Shown piece by piece: positions 32,476 to 39,171 of a DNA stretch of 39,253 bases; the first letter of the stretch is position 1; every line of letters starts with the position of its first letter. Under the pieces are notes generated by a model, which made no database searches, was not told where the DNA came from, and saw only the letters and a program-made list of their open reading frames with translations. This DNA is from Nocardia vinacea NBRC 16497 (GTDB taxonomy: Bacteria; Actinomycetota; Actinomycetes; Mycobacteriales; Mycobacteriaceae): contig NZ_BAGN01000400.1 of NCBI RefSeq assembly GCF_000308835.1, forward strand, positions 1-39,253, given 5' to 3'. The position numbers and the translations under genes are program-made.

Positions 32476-32713
32476 GCCGAGTGAGATGCCTCGGCCGGCC
32501 GGCCGGGGCAGCGGCGCTGGTGGTTCTGGAATCTGGACGAATTTATCTCCGATCGCATCGAAATATCCCAGTTCAGAGCCTGTTCTTGTGCTGTATGACG
32601 CACGTCGTGAACGGCTTTCGTCGACAGCCGGGGGCAATAATCGCGATGTCCGAATGATGATCATCGTCTGTCGAGTGATCCGCATTCTCGGCGCGGAATA
32701 CGGAAGGGACGCA

Positions 32714-33853
32714 ATGACAGTGGCGAATGCGGTGGGCGGCCCGGCTGTGGCAGCCGCGGACGGCCTCGCACCGAATAGAAAGCAACCCGCGAGCCTGGAG
32801 TTCCTCTGGTACATCCCCAATCAGGTGACGCCGGGACACCGTGGCGACGCCGTCACGGTCGACCACAATAGCTTGGAAACCCTGAGCGCCCAGGCGAAGG
32901 CCCTCGAGGACCACGGCTGGAAGGGGGCATTGATCGGCACCGGTTGGGGCCGCCCGGACACGGTCACCGTCGCCACCGCCCTTGCCGCCAGGACGACGGC
33001 ATTCGAGCCACTCATCGCGATCCGCCCCGGCTACTGGCGACCTGCGCATTTCGCGTCCGCCGCGGCGAGTCTGGATCATCTGTCCGGTGGTCGGGTCCGG
33101 GTCAATATCGTGTCCGGGAAGGACAACCTCGGAGCGTACGGTGAGACCGAAAGCGATCAGGCGCACCGTTATTCGCGGACCAAGGAGTTCATTCAGCTCG
33201 TCCGCAAGCTGTGGACCGAGGAGAACGTCACCTACCATGGTGAGCACTACCAGGTGACCGATTCCACTGTGGCGCCGCGGATTACGCCACGCGGAGACCG
33301 GCTCCACCCGACGCTCTATTTCGGCGGCGCGTCCGAAGCCGCCGAGCGGGTTGCGGCGACCGAGGCCGACGTCCAGCTGTTCTGGGGTGAGCCGCTCGAG
33401 GGTGTGCGAGAACGGATCGAGCGCTTACGGTCGCTGAGCGAGGAACTCGGTCGTGAGCACGCGCCACTGGAGTTCGGTCTGCGGATCACCACGTTCGTTC
33501 GGGACACAACCGAGCAAGCCTGGGCCGAGGCGGAGGCGAAGGTGGCGGAGATGGCGAAGAATCAGGGTGCGCCACCGCAGAACCCGCACCGCGAGACCGC
33601 CGTTGGACAGCAGCGACTGCTCGACCTGGCCGCCCGCGGCGACGTACTCGACGACAACCTGTACACCGCACCCGGCAAATTCGGTGGCGGTGGCGCGGGC
33701 ACCACCTGGCTCGTCGGCTCTCCCGATGATGTCGCCGAGTCGCTGCGCAAATACCGCGACCTCGGCATAACCCACTTCGTCCTGTCCGACACCCCGTACC
33801 TGCCGGAGATCGAGCGTCAGGGCAATCAGCTGCTGCCCTTGCTGCGAGAATGA
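32714..33853 (+). CDS. SsuD-like FMNH2-dependent alkanesulfonate monooxygenase
   Basis: A 379-residue luciferase-like flavin monooxygenase, nearly the length of SsuD (381). It shows the family core FLWYIPNQVTPGH, TGWGRPDTVTVATALAARTT, AIRPGYWRPAHFASAAASLDHLSGGRV, RVNIVSGKDNLGAYGE, HRYSRTKEFIQLVRKLW and YFGGASEAA, the arrangement of SsuD/SfnG-type enzymes that cleave sulfonates to an aldehyde plus sulfite with reduced flavin. GGAAGGGA before ATG 32714 supports this start; the frame is open upstream but without similarity. No flavin reductase (SsuE) is adjacent. It complements the SsuABC-like importer next door. Substrate specificity beyond organosulfur compounds is inferred. Confidence 0.85.
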   Translation: MTVANAVGGPAVAAADGLAPNRKQPASLEFLWYIPNQVTPGHRGDAVTVDHNSLETLSAQAKALEDHGWKGALIGTGWGRPDTVTVATALAARTTAFEPLIAIRPGYWRPAHFASAAASLDHLSGGRVRVNIVSGKDNLGAYGETESDQAHRYSRTKEFIQLVRKLWTEENVTYHGEHYQVTDSTVAPRITPRGDRLHPTLYFGGASEAAERVAATEADVQLFWGEPLEGVRERIERLRSLSEELGREHAPLEFGLRITTFVRDTTEQAWAEAEAKVAEMAKNQGAPPQNPHRETAVGQQRLLDLAARGDVLDDNLYTAPGKFGGGGAGTTWLVGSPDDVAESLRKYRDLGITHFVLSDTPYLPEIERQGNQLLPLLRE

Positions 33854-33883
33854 GCGCGCGGGCAGCATCCGACTACTCGGCCC

Positions 33884-34915
33884 TCAGAGCCTGAGACCGG
33901 TTCCGTGCACACCGTGCTCCTCGATGAGTGCGAGTTCTTCGTCGGTGAGTGCCGGGAAGTCCAGTGCCGCGATGTTGTGGTCGAGTTGTTCGGTGGAACT
34001 CGCACCGATCAGCGCCGAGGTGACCTCCGGTCGTCGCAGCACCCATTGCAATGCCAGTTGGGCGAGTGACTGGCCGCGGGCCGCGGCAATCTTGTTGAGC
34101 TCGGATGTGCGCTGCCGGTAAGTCTCATCGATCACATCCGGCGACAGGAAGGTGCTGTTCTGCGCCCGTGCGCCCGCGGGAATCGTCTCGAGGTATTTGT
34201 CGGTCAGCAGGCCCTGGGCGAGAGGTGAGTAGACGATCAGGCCGAAGCCATCCTGGCGCGCGGTGTCGAGGAGTCCGTTCTGTTCTGGTCCTCGGTCGTA
34301 GATCGAGTAGCGGGCCTGGTGAATGAGCAGTGGGACACCCGCCTGCCGCAGCAGTTCGACAGCTTCATGGGTCCGATCGGGTAGGTAGTTGGAGATACCG
34401 ATGTAAAGCGCCTTGCCCTGCTCGACTGCGCTGACCAGTGCACCGACCGACTCCTCCAACGGTGTACTGAGGTCGGGACGGTGATGGTAGAAGATATCGA
34501 CGTAATCGGTGCCGAGGTCGCGCAGACTGTGCTCGAGCGAGGTGAGGATCGACTTGCGTGACCCGCCCCTGAGGTAGGGGCTCGGACCGATCGGGTTACC
34601 CGCCTTGGTCGACAGGATGAGCTCGTCACGGTAGGGGGCGAGGTCCTTGGCGAGCACCGCGCCGAAAGTCTTCTGGGCGGCGCGGTGCGGGGGTCCGTAG
34701 CGGTCGGCGTTGTCGAAGTGCGTGATGCCCAGATCGAACGCGTGCAGGATGATCTCGCGCTGGGTCGCGAACGCGTAGTCGGAACCGAACTTCTGCCACA
34801 GGCCGAACGAGAAGGCGGGGAGATCGAGGCCCGAGTTGCCGCTGCGGCGGTAAGGGACGTTCTCGTAGCGGTCCGCCGCGGCGGCGTAAGTCAGATCGAA
34901 GGGGCTGGAGGTCAT
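33884..34915 (-). CDS. Aldo/keto reductase (YghZ/L-glyceraldehyde-3-phosphate reductase-like)
   Basis: A 343-residue NADPH-dependent reductase, close in length to E. coli YghZ (346). The tetrad is visible: Asp68 and Tyr73 in HFDNADRYGPP, Lys104 in LSTKAG and His145 in FYHHRPD. The GISNYLPDRTHEAVELLRQAG and VYSPLAQGLLTDKYL segments fit this Kv-beta-like branch, which reduces small aldehydes including methylglyoxal and glyceraldehyde phosphate. It converges with the SsuD-like gene (30 bp between stops). A detached tail of a second AKR lies just upstream on the other strand. The link to sulfur metabolism, if any, may be reduction of aldehydes released by sulfonate cleavage. Confidence 0.85.
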   Translation of the reverse strand: MTSSPFDLTYAAAADRYENVPYRRSGNSGLDLPAFSFGLWQKFGSDYAFATQREIILHAFDLGITHFDNADRYGPPHRAAQKTFGAVLAKDLAPYRDELILSTKAGNPIGPSPYLRGGSRKSILTSLEHSLRDLGTDYVDIFYHHRPDLSTPLEESVGALVSAVEQGKALYIGISNYLPDRTHEAVELLRQAGVPLLIHQARYSIYDRGPEQNGLLDTARQDGFGLIVYSPLAQGLLTDKYLETIPAGARAQNSTFLSPDVIDETYRQRTSELNKIAAARGQSLAQLALQWVLRRPEVTSALIGASSTEQLDHNIAALDFPALTDEELALIEEHGVHGTGLRL

Positions 34916-34965
34916 CGGTGTTGTTTCTTCCGTTCGGATCGTTGGTTCGGTGGGCAGTGCTCAGA

Positions 34966-35121
34966 ACAGGCCGGTACCGCGCGGCCGAGGTCGCTCTCAC
35001 CACCGACGTGCTCGACCGCATCGATGAGATCGTTCCGCCCGGAGCGGTTTTCGCTGAGCGCGACACCGGCAGCGTTTCGGATGCCATCGCCGATCCGGCG
35101 CTGCGCAGGAGGGTTACGTGA
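34966..35121 (+). pseudogene. Aldo/keto reductase, C-terminal remnant
   Basis: The frame ends with VALTTDVLDRIDEIVPPGAV, then FAERDTGSVSDAIADPALRRR and a stop at 35121. This resembles the last helices of larger AKR-family proteins (LDRIDEIVPPG is a common closing motif). Everything N-terminal is missing and the upstream frame is unrelated. It lies between an intact AKR gene (opposite strand) and an SDR gene. Confidence 0.6.
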
Positions 35122-35127
35122 TACTGC

Positions 35128-35925
35128 TCAGTAATAGACCGGCCCGGGTACGCCGCCGCCCACCGCGATAGCGTCGCCGGTGATGGCGATGCTGCGTGGT
35201 GATGCGAGAAAGGTGACCACGTCGGCGACCTCTCGAGCGTCGATGACCCGGCGCACCGAATTTCTGGTGAGTCCGGCTTCGAGTTCGGCGACCGTACTAC
35301 CGGATTCCTCGGCTTGCGTAGTCAAACGGTCGGTGAGGCGTTCGGTTCTGGTCAGGCCCGGGTGCACGACCGTCACATTGACACCCTTCGGGCCGAGTTC
35401 GTCCGCCAGGTTCTTGGTCAATGCGGATACGCTGACGTTGCGAATGGTCTGGGCGATGGAATTCGCCTGTCGCGCACCGAGTCCACTGATATTGATGATC
35501 CGGCCCCAGCCTTGTGCGACGAAGTGCGGTGCGACCGCACGCGCGGTGCGCAGATAACCGAGCACTTTGATCTCGATCTCACGACGAACGATATCGTCGG
35601 TCGTCGCGGTCAGATCGGTGGGGGATCCGGCGCTCCACGGCGTCGCGGCGGAATTCACCAGGATGTCGACACCACCCAATTCGGCGACTGTGCGCTCGAC
35701 GAGTTGTCGGACCTGATCGTCGTCGCCCGTATCGGTAGGTATCGCGATTACTCGTCGGCCGGTCTCATCGGCCAATGTCCGCGCGGCGGCCTCGAGTCGT
35801 TCGGTTGAGCGCGCCGCGATCACCACATCCACGCCTTCGGCCGCGAGTCCACGAGCAATGGCCAGCCCGATGCCTCGGCTGCCGCCGGTCACGATCGCGC
35901 GCTTTCCGTCCAGGTTCAGATCCAC
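35128..35925 (-). CDS. SDR-family oxidoreductase without the YxxxK motif
   Basis: A 265-residue Rossmann protein with an intact cofactor loop TGGSRGIG (13-20), IPTDTGDDDQV acidic site, and Ser147 in NISGLGAR. The catalytic pair is replaced: where classical SDRs have Tyr-x-x-x-Lys, this one reads QTIRN (Gln159 to Asn163), and NNAG is NSAA. The downstream VSALTKNLADELGPKGVNVTVVHPGLT and the C-terminal GDAIAVGGGVPGPVYY are normal. It may bind NAD(P) and a ligand but is unlikely to catalyse by the usual mechanism. The start is GTG 35925. It is on the same strand as the methyltransferase gene, 99 bp downstream of it. Confidence 0.85.
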   Translation of the reverse strand: MDLNLDGKRAIVTGGSRGIGLAIARGLAAEGVDVVIAARSTERLEAAARTLADETGRRVIAIPTDTGDDDQVRQLVERTVAELGGVDILVNSAATPWSAGSPTDLTATTDDIVRREIEIKVLGYLRTARAVAPHFVAQGWGRIINISGLGARQANSIAQTIRNVSVSALTKNLADELGPKGVNVTVVHPGLTRTERLTDRLTTQAEESGSTVAELEAGLTRNSVRRVIDAREVADVVTFLASPRSIAITGDAIAVGGGVPGPVYY

Positions 35926-36024
35926 CCGGCCGACGCTAACAACCTCGGTGGCATTGGTGACCGATCCGGCTCGGTTTGATTCGAATTCCGCGCAATCGTG
36001 GTGCGAGCAGCGCCGGATGCGTGA

Positions 36025-36765
36025 TCAGATATCGGGTTTCTCCCAGATCGAGACGTGCTGACCACACTCGCTTGTGAAGGCCTCCCGCGCCCACCCACCC
36101 CATCGCTCGCGCAGCCGCAGGCCGGCGAGCTGGGCCATCAGGTCGAGTTCCGCGGGCCACACGTACCGGAACGGGATGGATCTGTGCTCCCCACGCCCGT
36201 GGACAACCTCGACGTAGTTCGAGGTCAGCGACTGGGTTGCGAGATCGTAGGTGTCGAAGGCCCACCGCGTCGAGCTCACGTGGGACGGCACGACATGCTG
36301 TCCCGCCGGGAGCCTTCGCAGCTCGGGGGTCATGACCTCGATGACGAAACACCCTCCCGGTTCGAGGTGTGCGGCAACGTTGCGGAAGCAGTCGACCTGC
36401 GTCTCCTGCGTCGTCAGATTCATGATCGTGTTGAAGACCAGGTATGTGACCGAGAACGTGCCGTCCACCCGGGTTGTCGCGAAATCCCCGATCGTCACGC
36501 CGATGGCATCGCCGCCGAGTTTGGCCCGTAACCGGGCAACCATCGCTCGGGACAGATCGATGCCGTGAACCGGGACGCCGCGAGCGGCCAGTGGCAGTGC
36601 GATACGTCCCGTCCCGATGCCCAGTTCCAGCGCCCGGCCACCACCGGCCAGCCCGGCGAGAACCTCGACCGCGGCGTCGACCACATTCGGTTCGAACCGA
36701 TCCGCCGCCGACTCGTCGTACTCGGCCGCGACACGCTCCCCGAAGAAGCCGTCCCCATCGCCCAT
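36025..36765 (-). CDS. Class I SAM-dependent methyltransferase
   Basis: A 246-residue methyltransferase. Motif I is LELGIGTGRIALPLAARGV, motif II DLSRAMVARLRAKLGG, and motif III/post I GVTIGDFATTRVDGTFSVTYLVFNTIMNL; EPGGCFVIEV follows. It resembles small-molecule methyltransferases of actinobacteria (Methyltransf_25/11). The substrate is not predictable. ATG 36765 lacks a clear ribosome-binding site, and a protein-like extension upstream (IRWHRINSAQYGAA) hints that the true start may be earlier. It is 99 bp upstream of the SDR on the same strand and downstream of the two hairpins after infA. Confidence 0.85.
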   Translation of the reverse strand: MGDGDGFFGERVAAEYDESAADRFEPNVVDAAVEVLAGLAGGGRALELGIGTGRIALPLAARGVPVHGIDLSRAMVARLRAKLGGDAIGVTIGDFATTRVDGTFSVTYLVFNTIMNLTTQETQVDCFRNVAAHLEPGGCFVIEVMTPELRRLPAGQHVVPSHVSSTRWAFDTYDLATQSLTSNYVEVVHGRGEHRSIPFRYVWPAELDLMAQLAGLRLRERWGGWAREAFTSECGQHVSIWEKPDI

Positions 36766-36956
36766 CGCCGCACCGTACTGCGCCGAATTGATACGGTGCC
36801 AACGAATTTCGCGGCGTGAGACGTCTGCGATCTCCGGAATCGGTTGGTGTCGGGGAAAATAACGTCATCGACAAGCGTGTCTCTTCTGCTCGGCGTATCT
36901 GCCGAACGTGCGCTCGTGCCGATGAGGGGTGTGCCGGGCCATGTCGGCGGCCGACG

Positions 36957-36995
36957 CGGTATCGGAGGCCGGATGCAAACCGGCCGCCGATACCG
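36957..36995. terminator. Strong 16-bp hairpin
   Basis: CGGTATCGG-A-GGCCGG pairs with CCGGCC-G-CCGATACCG around a 7-base loop (one A/G mismatch). It is the distal of two hairpins downstream of infA and is likely a terminator isolating that operon from the methyltransferase gene. Confidence 0.7.
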
Positions 36996-37005
36996 TCTTC
37001 GTCGG

Positions 37006-37044
37006 GACGTAGCCGACTCGGCGGTGTCCCGGGCCGGCTACGTC
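37006..37044 (-). terminator. 10-bp hairpin overlapping the infA stop codon
   Basis: GACGTAGCCG and CGGCTACGTC are exact inverse complements with a 19-base loop. The stem includes the infA TAG (37038-37040). It could terminate transcription or protect the 3' end of the mRNA. Confidence 0.6.
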
Positions 37045-37271
37045 CTGTACCGGAACACGATCCGGCCGCGAGTGAGGTCGTAGGGGCTCAGCTCCACCAG
37101 CACTCGATCATGCAGCATGATCTTGATGTAGTTCTTGCGTATCTTCCCGCTGATATGAGCCAGCACCTTGTGCCCGCTCGGAAGCTCTACCGTGAAGGTG
37201 GCGTTGCGGAGGCATTCGATGACGGTGCCCTCTATTTCGATACCCCTTCTGCTCTTCGTCGCATCTGTCAT
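37038..37271 (-). CDS. infA: Translation initiation factor IF-1, stand-alone paralogue
   Basis: A 77-residue S1/OB-fold protein that in its family occupies the ribosomal A site during initiation. IEGTVIECLRNATFTVEL, then SGHKVLAHISGKIRKNYIKIM and ELSPYDLTRGRIVFRYR match IF-1 over its whole length (usual 72-73). It differs from the usual actinobacterial sequence in IECL for IEPL, MLHDRVL, and an extended, charged N-terminus. The housekeeping infA normally sits with rpmJ-rpsM-rpsK; here it is coupled by an ATGA overlap to an acetyltransferase gene, so this is probably a second, conditionally expressed copy. Expression should depend on the leader and promoter upstream of the acetyltransferase gene. 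Confidence 0.9.
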   Translation of the reverse strand: MTDATKSRRGIEIEGTVIECLRNATFTVELPSGHKVLAHISGKIRKNYIKIMLHDRVLVELSPYDLTRGRIVFRYRT

Positions 37272-38065
37272 CGCAGTACCAACTCGAGGTTGCTGCTTGC
37301 GCGTCGGGCTCCGATGCCCTCGAACAGTGCCGTGGCCGCTGTGTTGGATTCGTCGACTTCGGTTGATGCCGTGTCGATCCCGTGGTGGTGCAATGCGCCC
37401 AGCGTGTGGGCCAGCAGCGCCCGCGCGATACCGCGGCGACGCTGATCGGCCCGGACTGCGATCAGCCCGATCCTCGCCCAGCCACGGCGCTGCATCACCC
37501 GGACCAGTCCCACGTATCGATCAGGCTGTGCTGCCACCACATACTTCGACAAATCCAGCGGGGTGTTTCCGCTCGGGCGGGGCAACACCTCCGCCGGCAT
37601 CTGCTGCCATCCGACGGCAGCCCCGACCTCGAGGCGTATCGCGCGGTCCAATGCGCGCAGCGGACCCTGCTCCGCGTCACCGCCGGCCACGATCGTGGTA
37701 CCCGGTGGCGCGGGCGCAGCGCCGAGTCCGGTGACCCGCGGGTCGGTGCGCACGAGGTATTCCCACTCACGGCGCCCGGTCGTGAAACCGACTCGCTCCC
37801 AGCTGGATGTCAGGCCCACGTCGGTCTCATCGACGACCGTGTACAGCGGGATCGGAAGGTCCGTCAGCATCGCGTGGGCGAGCTGGTCGAAGACCGCGTC
37901 GTGCCAGGAGTCGACGCTGAGGAAGATCCGCCCGTCGGGGCGCCGCGAAGCGTCGCCTCGGCCGACCACCCGGTCGTTGTCCAGCGCGTGCCACTGCGTC
38001 TGCGCGACCCGCGTGACTACTACGGTTGGCTCGCCCATACCCGCAGTTGAATGCTCAGAATTCAT
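37268..38065 (-). CDS. Tandem GNAT N-acetyltransferase
   Basis: A 265-residue acetyl-CoA-dependent acetyltransferase. The C-terminal GNAT domain is complete, with motif A VRADQRRRGIARALLAHTL (about 204-222) and EVDESNTAATALFEGIGARR following. The N-terminal half (about 15-110) ends with SSWERVGFTTGRREWEYLV and looks like a degenerate second GNAT unit, as in several antibiotic- or mycothiol-related two-domain enzymes. The substrate is unknown; an aminoglycoside or other ribosome-directed drug, or a ribosomal protein, would fit the operon with IF-1. ATG 38065 has GAAAGG about 8 nt upstream, and that site is part of a hairpin (38071-38114). The stop overlaps the infA start in ATGA. Confidence 0.85.
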   Translation of the reverse strand: MNSEHSTAGMGEPTVVVTRVAQTQWHALDNDRVVGRGDASRRPDGRIFLSVDSWHDAVFDQLAHAMLTDLPIPLYTVVDETDVGLTSSWERVGFTTGRREWEYLVRTDPRVTGLGAAPAPPGTTIVAGGDAEQGPLRALDRAIRLEVGAAVGWQQMPAEVLPRPSGNTPLDLSKYVVAAQPDRYVGLVRVMQRRGWARIGLIAVRADQRRRGIARALLAHTLGALHHHGIDTASTEVDESNTAATALFEGIGARRASSNLELVLR

Positions 38066-38070
38066 TGGTT

Positions 38071-38114
38071 GTCGCCTTTCGGGATTGCCTTGTCTCCCAG
38101 GCGCTCCCGGCGAC
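38071..38114 (-). promoter_or_regulatory. Nested hairpin over the acetyltransferase ribosome-binding site (attenuator)
   Basis: Written on the plus strand, GTCGCC (38071-76) pairs with GGCGAC (38109-114), GGGA (38081-84) with TCCC (38105-108), and GCCT (38087-90) with AGGC (38099-102), leaving an 8-base loop. The mRNA's GG of GAAAGG lies in the outer stem. The 5' arm begins 2 bases after the leader stop codon, so a ribosome held at the end of the leader would open it. A competing pairing exists: GGGAGC in the 5' arm can pair with GCUCCC inside the leader (38148-38153). Confidence 0.6.
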
Positions 38115-38116
38115 GT

Positions 38117-38176
38117 CTACATCGTTCGCCCAACCGTGATGACGAGAGGGAGCTCCCACATCGATACAGCCTGCAT
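38117..38176 (-). CDS. Leader peptide, 19 codons (MQAVSMWELPLVITVGRTM)
   Basis: A short frame with a perfect AGGAGGT (38184-38190) 7 nt before ATG 38176 and TAG at 38117-38119. The ribosome-binding site is the best in the window, which argues for strong translation. It sits 51 nt upstream of the acetyltransferase start, directly before a hairpin that partly hides that gene's ribosome-binding site. It has the layout of leader peptides that sense ribosome-stalling drugs (as upstream of erm and cat genes). It could also simply couple translation. I do not recognise the peptide sequence from a known leader. Confidence 0.65.
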   Translation of the reverse strand: MQAVSMWELPLVITVGRTM

Positions 38177-38213
38177 GGGTCTCACCTCCTCGCGTTATGT
38201 CACGGTCTCGCCG

Positions 38214-38251
38214 AGGCTATCAGTCCGAACATCTTCCCGACCAACCATTTT
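38214..38251 (-). promoter_or_regulatory. WhiB7-like promoter upstream of the leader-GNAT-infA operon
   Basis: On the minus strand AAAAT (38251-38247) directly precedes GGTTGGTC, which contains a -35-like TTGGTC (38244-38239). An ATAGCC/TAGCCT -10-like box follows after 18-19 bases (38220-38214). WhiB7-dependent promoters of actinobacteria carry an A/T-rich element just before the -35, in otherwise GC-rich DNA, and drive antibiotic-resistance genes. The predicted start leaves a ~30-nt 5'UTR to the leader. Confidence 0.5.
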
Positions 38252-38348
38252 CCCGCGGACCAACTGCGCAGGCCACCAGTGCACTCTTCTGCCGCTTCCG
38301 CGCGGTTCGAAGCGGCCAGGCCAATTACCCCGCATGGAAGGACTCGCC

Positions 38349-38465
38349 ATGACCAGTTCCCCCGCAGACCTCATGCGACGCAACCTTCTCGACGTCTTCA
38401 ACGAACCCGACCCGGCTCGCCGTGCTGCAGCCATCGCCGAGACCTATGTCTTCGACGGCATCTGA
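38349..38465 (+). pseudogene. SnoaL/NTF2-like protein, N-terminal remnant
   Basis: GGAAGGA stands 4-10 nt before ATG 38349, and the translation MTSSPADLMRRNLLDVFNEP, then DPARRAAAIAETYVFDGI and TGA 38465 is the first helix pair of a SnoaL-like polyketide-cyclase/ketosteroid-isomerase fold protein. Full members are ~120-140 residues; this ends after 38, just where the first beta-strand (usually AETY..DVVFYDP) should begin. The end abuts the 3' end of the alpha/beta hydrolase gene, consistent with a deletion. Confidence 0.6.
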
Positions 38466-38484
38466 CAGGATCGCCCGCGATGGT

Positions 38485-39171
38485 TCAGTCCTGGGACTTG
38501 AATTCCTCGACGATCTTGGTGAGTGATGCCGGATCCTCGAGCATCGGGAGGTGGCCCGTGAGCATCTCGCGGTGGAACTTCGAACCCAGCTCGGCGGCGT
38601 GCTTCTGTTGTTCTGCGGCGAGGATCACGCGGTCCGAGGTTGTCACGACATATCCGCTTCGGGCCGGCAAGGTGCGGGACGACACGCGATCTCGATAGAG
38701 GCGATGTGACTCCGGCGCGAACTCCTCGACGATGCGCGCGGTATCGGCGTCGCCGAGCCCGGAGCACAATCCAGAACGAATTGCCTTTTCGGGAGGCTTG
38801 GTTCCGGCGAATCGCATGATGAGGCCCATGACAAGTCGTTGCGGTAGCGGCATCGCGTCGAGGTATGAGGTTCCGGCTGGCGGCACGGATACTGCGATGC
38901 CGAGCAGTCCGTCGATGCGCTCAGGCGCGTTCGCCGCGATCTCACTTGCCACGACCCCGCCGATCGAGTGAGCCACGATCGTGAATACCGGGCCGGGTGC
39001 CTGCGCCAAGGCAGCATCGACGTAGTCGCGCAAGGTCGCGTCGGCCTGTCGTGGGGAGGTCGCGACGACCGATTCGACAGGTAGCGAATCTCGAACGTCA
39101 TCCCAGATCCAGGCGGGAAGTCCGGCACCACTGAGGAATAGGATAGGCGTGGTCTGCGGGGTCATGATCAT
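38485..39171 (-). CDS. Alpha/beta hydrolase
   Basis: A 228-residue esterase-like hydrolase. The catalytic triad is readable: nucleophile Ser69 in IVAHSIGG, Asp180 in TTSDRVI and His207 in LTGHLPMLEDP. It opens with PILFLSGAGLPAWIWDDV, an oxyanion-hole region typical of small salicylate-binding-protein-2/MenH-like hydrolases. There is no signal peptide. AAGGAG lies 5 nt before ATG 39171, which I prefer over the later ATG 39165 and the longer frame to 39228. Its substrate is unknown, and it has no evident operon partner in the window. Confidence 0.85.
   Translation of the reverse strand: MIMTPQTTPILFLSGAGLPAWIWDDVRDSLPVESVVATSPRQADATLRDYVDAALAQAPGPVFTIVAHSIGGVVASEIAANAPERIDGLLGIAVSVPPAGTSYLDAMPLPQRLVMGLIMRFAGTKPPEKAIRSGLCSGLGDADTARIVEEFAPESHRLYRDRVSSRTLPARSGYVVTTSDRVILAAEQQKHAAELGSKFHREMLTGHLPMLEDPASLTKIVEEFKSQD

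Noticed and set aside
32486..32713. Upstream extension of the SsuD-like gene
   Set aside because: The extra 76 residues lack similarity, and GGAAGGGA marks ATG 32714.
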